This document shows positions 19,380 to 21,979 of a stretch of DNA of 21,979 nucleotides, piece after piece. Source of the stretch: Pelargonium cotyledonis (Eukaryota > Streptophyta > Magnoliopsida > Geraniales > Geraniaceae). The notes under the pieces were generated by a model, which worked only from the letters and a program-made list of their open reading frames with translations, had not been told where the DNA came from and searched no databases. The stretch lies in assembly GCA_036897625.1 (NCBI GenBank), contig JAYMTA010001069.1, positions 1 through 21,979 on the forward strand, read 5' to 3'. Numbering within the stretch: the first letter of the stretch is position 1; the number at the start of each line of letters is the position of its first letter. The position numbers and the translations under genes were made by a program.

Positions 19380-21453
19380 TTCTTTCTATGAAGCTATGGG
19401 ATGGGGTTAACGTTGAAGAAGGAGGTGTTTAAAATACGTTCAAATGCGTGTGTTGTTTGTAGAGTTCTCCACTATCCATCCACAAGGATATATATGTGGT
19501 TTCTGTAACCAACGCGCCTCTCATTACCGTGAACTCATATTTTTCTCTTTTTATTTTTTAAATCAACAATTAAACTATTATAATTAATTTAATTAGTAAT
19601 GTATTATTCACATAAACAAATCATTACAATTGTTGTTTAAAATTGTCAGAATAGGAGTACAAATGAATTATTGCAAGTGTCAAAGGGAAAAAGAAAAAAA
19701 AAATGGTTTTTCTTAACTAATTTATAAACTCTTCGAACTTTTTAATGAATCGGTAGATAAGAGAATGACATGTAAAAGAAAGATAGCTAGAACATTCTTT
19801 GGAAGATATTCACATGCGGCTGTAATAATACAACTAGTACTAATAAGCGAATTAAAATAAAATCGGGGTAAATAATATTTTGCAATCTTACTAGCTCTCA
19901 TGTTAGCCGACAACAATGAGAAATGATCCAAACATTGCACTTTTTCAATACACTCTAAGATCAAATAACGAAGCAGATAAGGGGATCAATAACGTAAAAA
20001 GTATAGGTTAACAACAACAATAGTATGAAATTCAAAAATAACATTCTTGCAATTTAGAGAGATGATCATATTAATAACATCCTTAAAGGCACAAAACTCA
20101 ACCTAAAATATACTACAAGACCATCCCGCAAATATGCTAAAATCCCCCAACCAACGACCTCTAAAAATCCTGACAACTGCACCAACACTATACAACCTCA
20201 AATTGCTTAATCTACTTCCATAAAAATCAATCTTGGACCACAATGATAGGAGGAGTAACCCAATTAAGTGAGAACGACCAAGAGCAAGAAGGAAAGAAAA
20301 CTAAAGGACCGGAGATCGACTAGTTCACAATACATCAACCAGTTCACAAATACATCAACATATTAGCGTTCAATTTTTGTTTTCAAATAAATGTCACATT
20401 CTATTTTTAATAAACATTTACACATGAATTTTCTATAATGCTCTTTGTCATAATGACTTTCACATAAAATATGAAAAGTTTTTAACCTTAATATTATATT
20501 AATAGACTGACAATGATGAATTTTGTGTCTTTTAATTAAGGATATAAAAGTCATTTACCAATTTTTCTTAATATGAGTGAATAACTCTAAAACGACATTT
20601 AATATAAAACGGATGTAGTAGTTATCTTTCCGTTTTGAAAGAAGTATTTGCATTTTTATTATTGATTTAATGTGTATAATCTTTCCTATTGAGTTTTTAG
20701 AAAAAAAATAAACACTAATTAATTTTTTCTATTAACAAAAAAAAGACAAGTCATATAGTAATAGAATTGAATGCACATTGAGAAAGAAGATGGGGAGGAA
20801 TATTTGTCATGAATCTAACAAAAATAGCTGGCTGGAACTGGATGTTGGGAACTGTAGCGGATGGGTGGTAGGCCTAACACGCGTCTCTACAGCGCGTGGC
20901 GGAATGTGATGCCATGCCAGCTCTTGCTTCAGCCTAAATATAATATAAAAATGAGCTATCAATTAATTGTATCAAATAGGACTAGACTACATTAGCAAGG
21001 AACCAAAAATGAATCCATCAAATTTGGGTTCCATCTCTAATGATTCTACTACACAAATATTTACATGTTTTCTCATATTTTGCATATGCTTCTGATTAAT
21101 ATATACCGGTTGAAATTATGAAAAATAATTTTTTTTTTTTGTTAGTGAAACGCGATAAGTGTGTAGAGTGCTCGATTTAAACCACCCGCCTAAAAAGTTG
21201 TCCAAGACCGCATCTTGGAATACCTGCAAAAATACATCATCACGAACAATTTATAACCAATTGGCATACAGGCGAGTCACGTTCATTAATATAATGAATA
21301 TTTATATATGTGTGAATGGTTTGAGAATTGTTTATAACCATAAAAATAAAACGTAATGCCTTACTTAGATATAGTGGTGGGGTTCTTGACCTTGTCCTCG
21401 TGTTTGTAATTTTGTTTCCATCACAACCAACCTATGGGCTGTTCTTGAATATA
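19380..21453. other. AT-rich intergenic DNA upstream of GT61, no gene seen
   Basis: No open frame here has recognisable protein features or credible splice partners. A GC-richer island at about 20850-20935 (containing acgcgt and gcgcgtgg) stands out from AT-rich flanks and is followed by aatataatataaaaatg, which looks TATA-like. It might be promoter DNA for a gene beyond the right edge, but about 1 kb without coding sequence follows it. Nothing else is supported. Confidence 0.4.
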
Positions 21454-21733
21454 AAATATATAATTATATGGTTTTGTTTTCTTTGGAGAAATGGATCTTC
21501 TCTTGTAATTTTCCAATAGTATTTGTTTTTCTTTCCAATGTCATTATATTGACATCTAAATAGATTTCAAATTTGATTTATATATGTTCATAGTCAAACA
21601 AAATTCTTACGAAATAATTGGCTTTGAAATCTTCAACAAAGGTCACTACCTTTGAAAGTTACATAAGAGGATTGAACAAAAAAAATATATAATTATGTAG
21701 TTTTCTCTTTGAGAAATGGACCTTTTCTTGTAA
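21454..21733. repeat. Direct repeat pair, about 55 bp, 229 bp apart
   Basis: aaatatataattatatggtt then ctttggagaaatggatcttc then tcttgtaatt (21454-21510) recurs in diverged form at 21683-21733 as aaatatataattatgtagtt, gagaaatggaccttttcttg, taaatt. The copies may be the ends of an old element or a local duplication. No coding content lies between them. Confidence 0.55.
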
Positions 21734-21826
21734 ATTGACTGCTTTGTTAAAAAAAAAATCTATATATGATAATAATAAAGTATAATGTATATCAGTTGAC
21801 TGATATAAAGTTACATCAGGTAAAGA

Positions 21827-21940
21827 TAATAAGGTGATGACACCTCATTCAAAATTATGGATCCTGACAGATTGTTCTGCTCCCACAAATTCACTTGGGT
21901 GGGTATAAGTGATTTTAAATGAGGTGTCATCATCTTATTA
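21827..21940. mobile_element. Short inverted-repeat element (MITE-like), 114 bp
   Basis: The left arm taataaggtgatgacacctc then attcaaaat (21827-21855) is the inverse of the right arm attttaaatgaggtgtcatc then atcttatta (21912-21940), with two mismatches over 29 bp. The loop is about 56 bp. Terminal inverted repeats of this length fit a small MITE, or DNA giving a hairpin RNA if transcribed. A clear target-site duplication beyond TA-like ends is not visible. Confidence 0.65.
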
Positions 21941-21979
21941 GCTATGTTATATTTCAATTAATATAATTTTATATCATTC

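Noticed and set aside
20850..20935. GC-rich island with TATA-like sequence after it, as a promoter of another gene
   Set aside because: No coding exon with plausible splice sites follows within the next kilobase, so I list it only as a note in the intergenic entry.

Overview
The window reads as nuclear DNA of a eudicot plant, and a rosid is plausible. Evidence for this is short exons split by AT-rich introns with plant-type splice sites, a MIKC-type MADS-box gene, a plant-specific kinesin with a calponin-homology (CH) domain, a family-61 Golgi glycosyltransferase, and plant mobile-element relics (tRNA-derived SINEs, MITE-like inverted repeats). I cannot name the species. Three protein-coding genes are complete in the window, and I joined their exons by hand with consistent reading phase throughout.

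Layout. 1-2019: AT-rich non-coding DNA with one SINE copy. 2020-6265 (minus): an AGL18/AGL15-type MADS-box transcription factor of 8 exons and 273 aa. Its 2.7-kb first intron holds a degenerate higher-order tandem repeat and a second, 155-bp tandem repeat. 6266-9134: divergent intergenic region with the MADS promoter, a second SINE with clear target-site duplications, and the kinesin upstream region carrying telobox-like and AACGG motifs. 9135-16337 (plus): a 19-exon, 1055-aa kinesin-14 with N-terminal CH domain. It has one U12-type AT-AC intron, one GC-AG intron, a 60-bp minisatellite in intron 7 and a MITE in intron 18. 16338-16908: tail-to-tail spacer. 16909-19031 (minus): a 3-exon, 526-aa GT61 glycosyltransferase of the MUCI21 type. 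19032-21979: its 5'UTR and promoter, then AT-rich non-coding DNA with direct and inverted repeats.

The three genes are not an operon and have unrelated roles: transcription control, microtubule/actin-linked motility, and xylan or glycan decoration in the Golgi. Their order does carry information. From memory, Arabidopsis has a CH kinesin next to a GT61 gene at one locus (At3g10310/At3g10320) and a GT61 gene next to AGL18 at another (At3g57380/At3g57390). This window may therefore keep the unfractionated ancestral trio.

I see no prokaryotic system, CRISPR array, virus or novel multi-gene module. The strongest unusual signals are the AT-AC intron in the kinesin motor domain, the repeat-filled MADS intron, the pair of related SINEs, and the repeated RRxS motifs in the kinesin tail.
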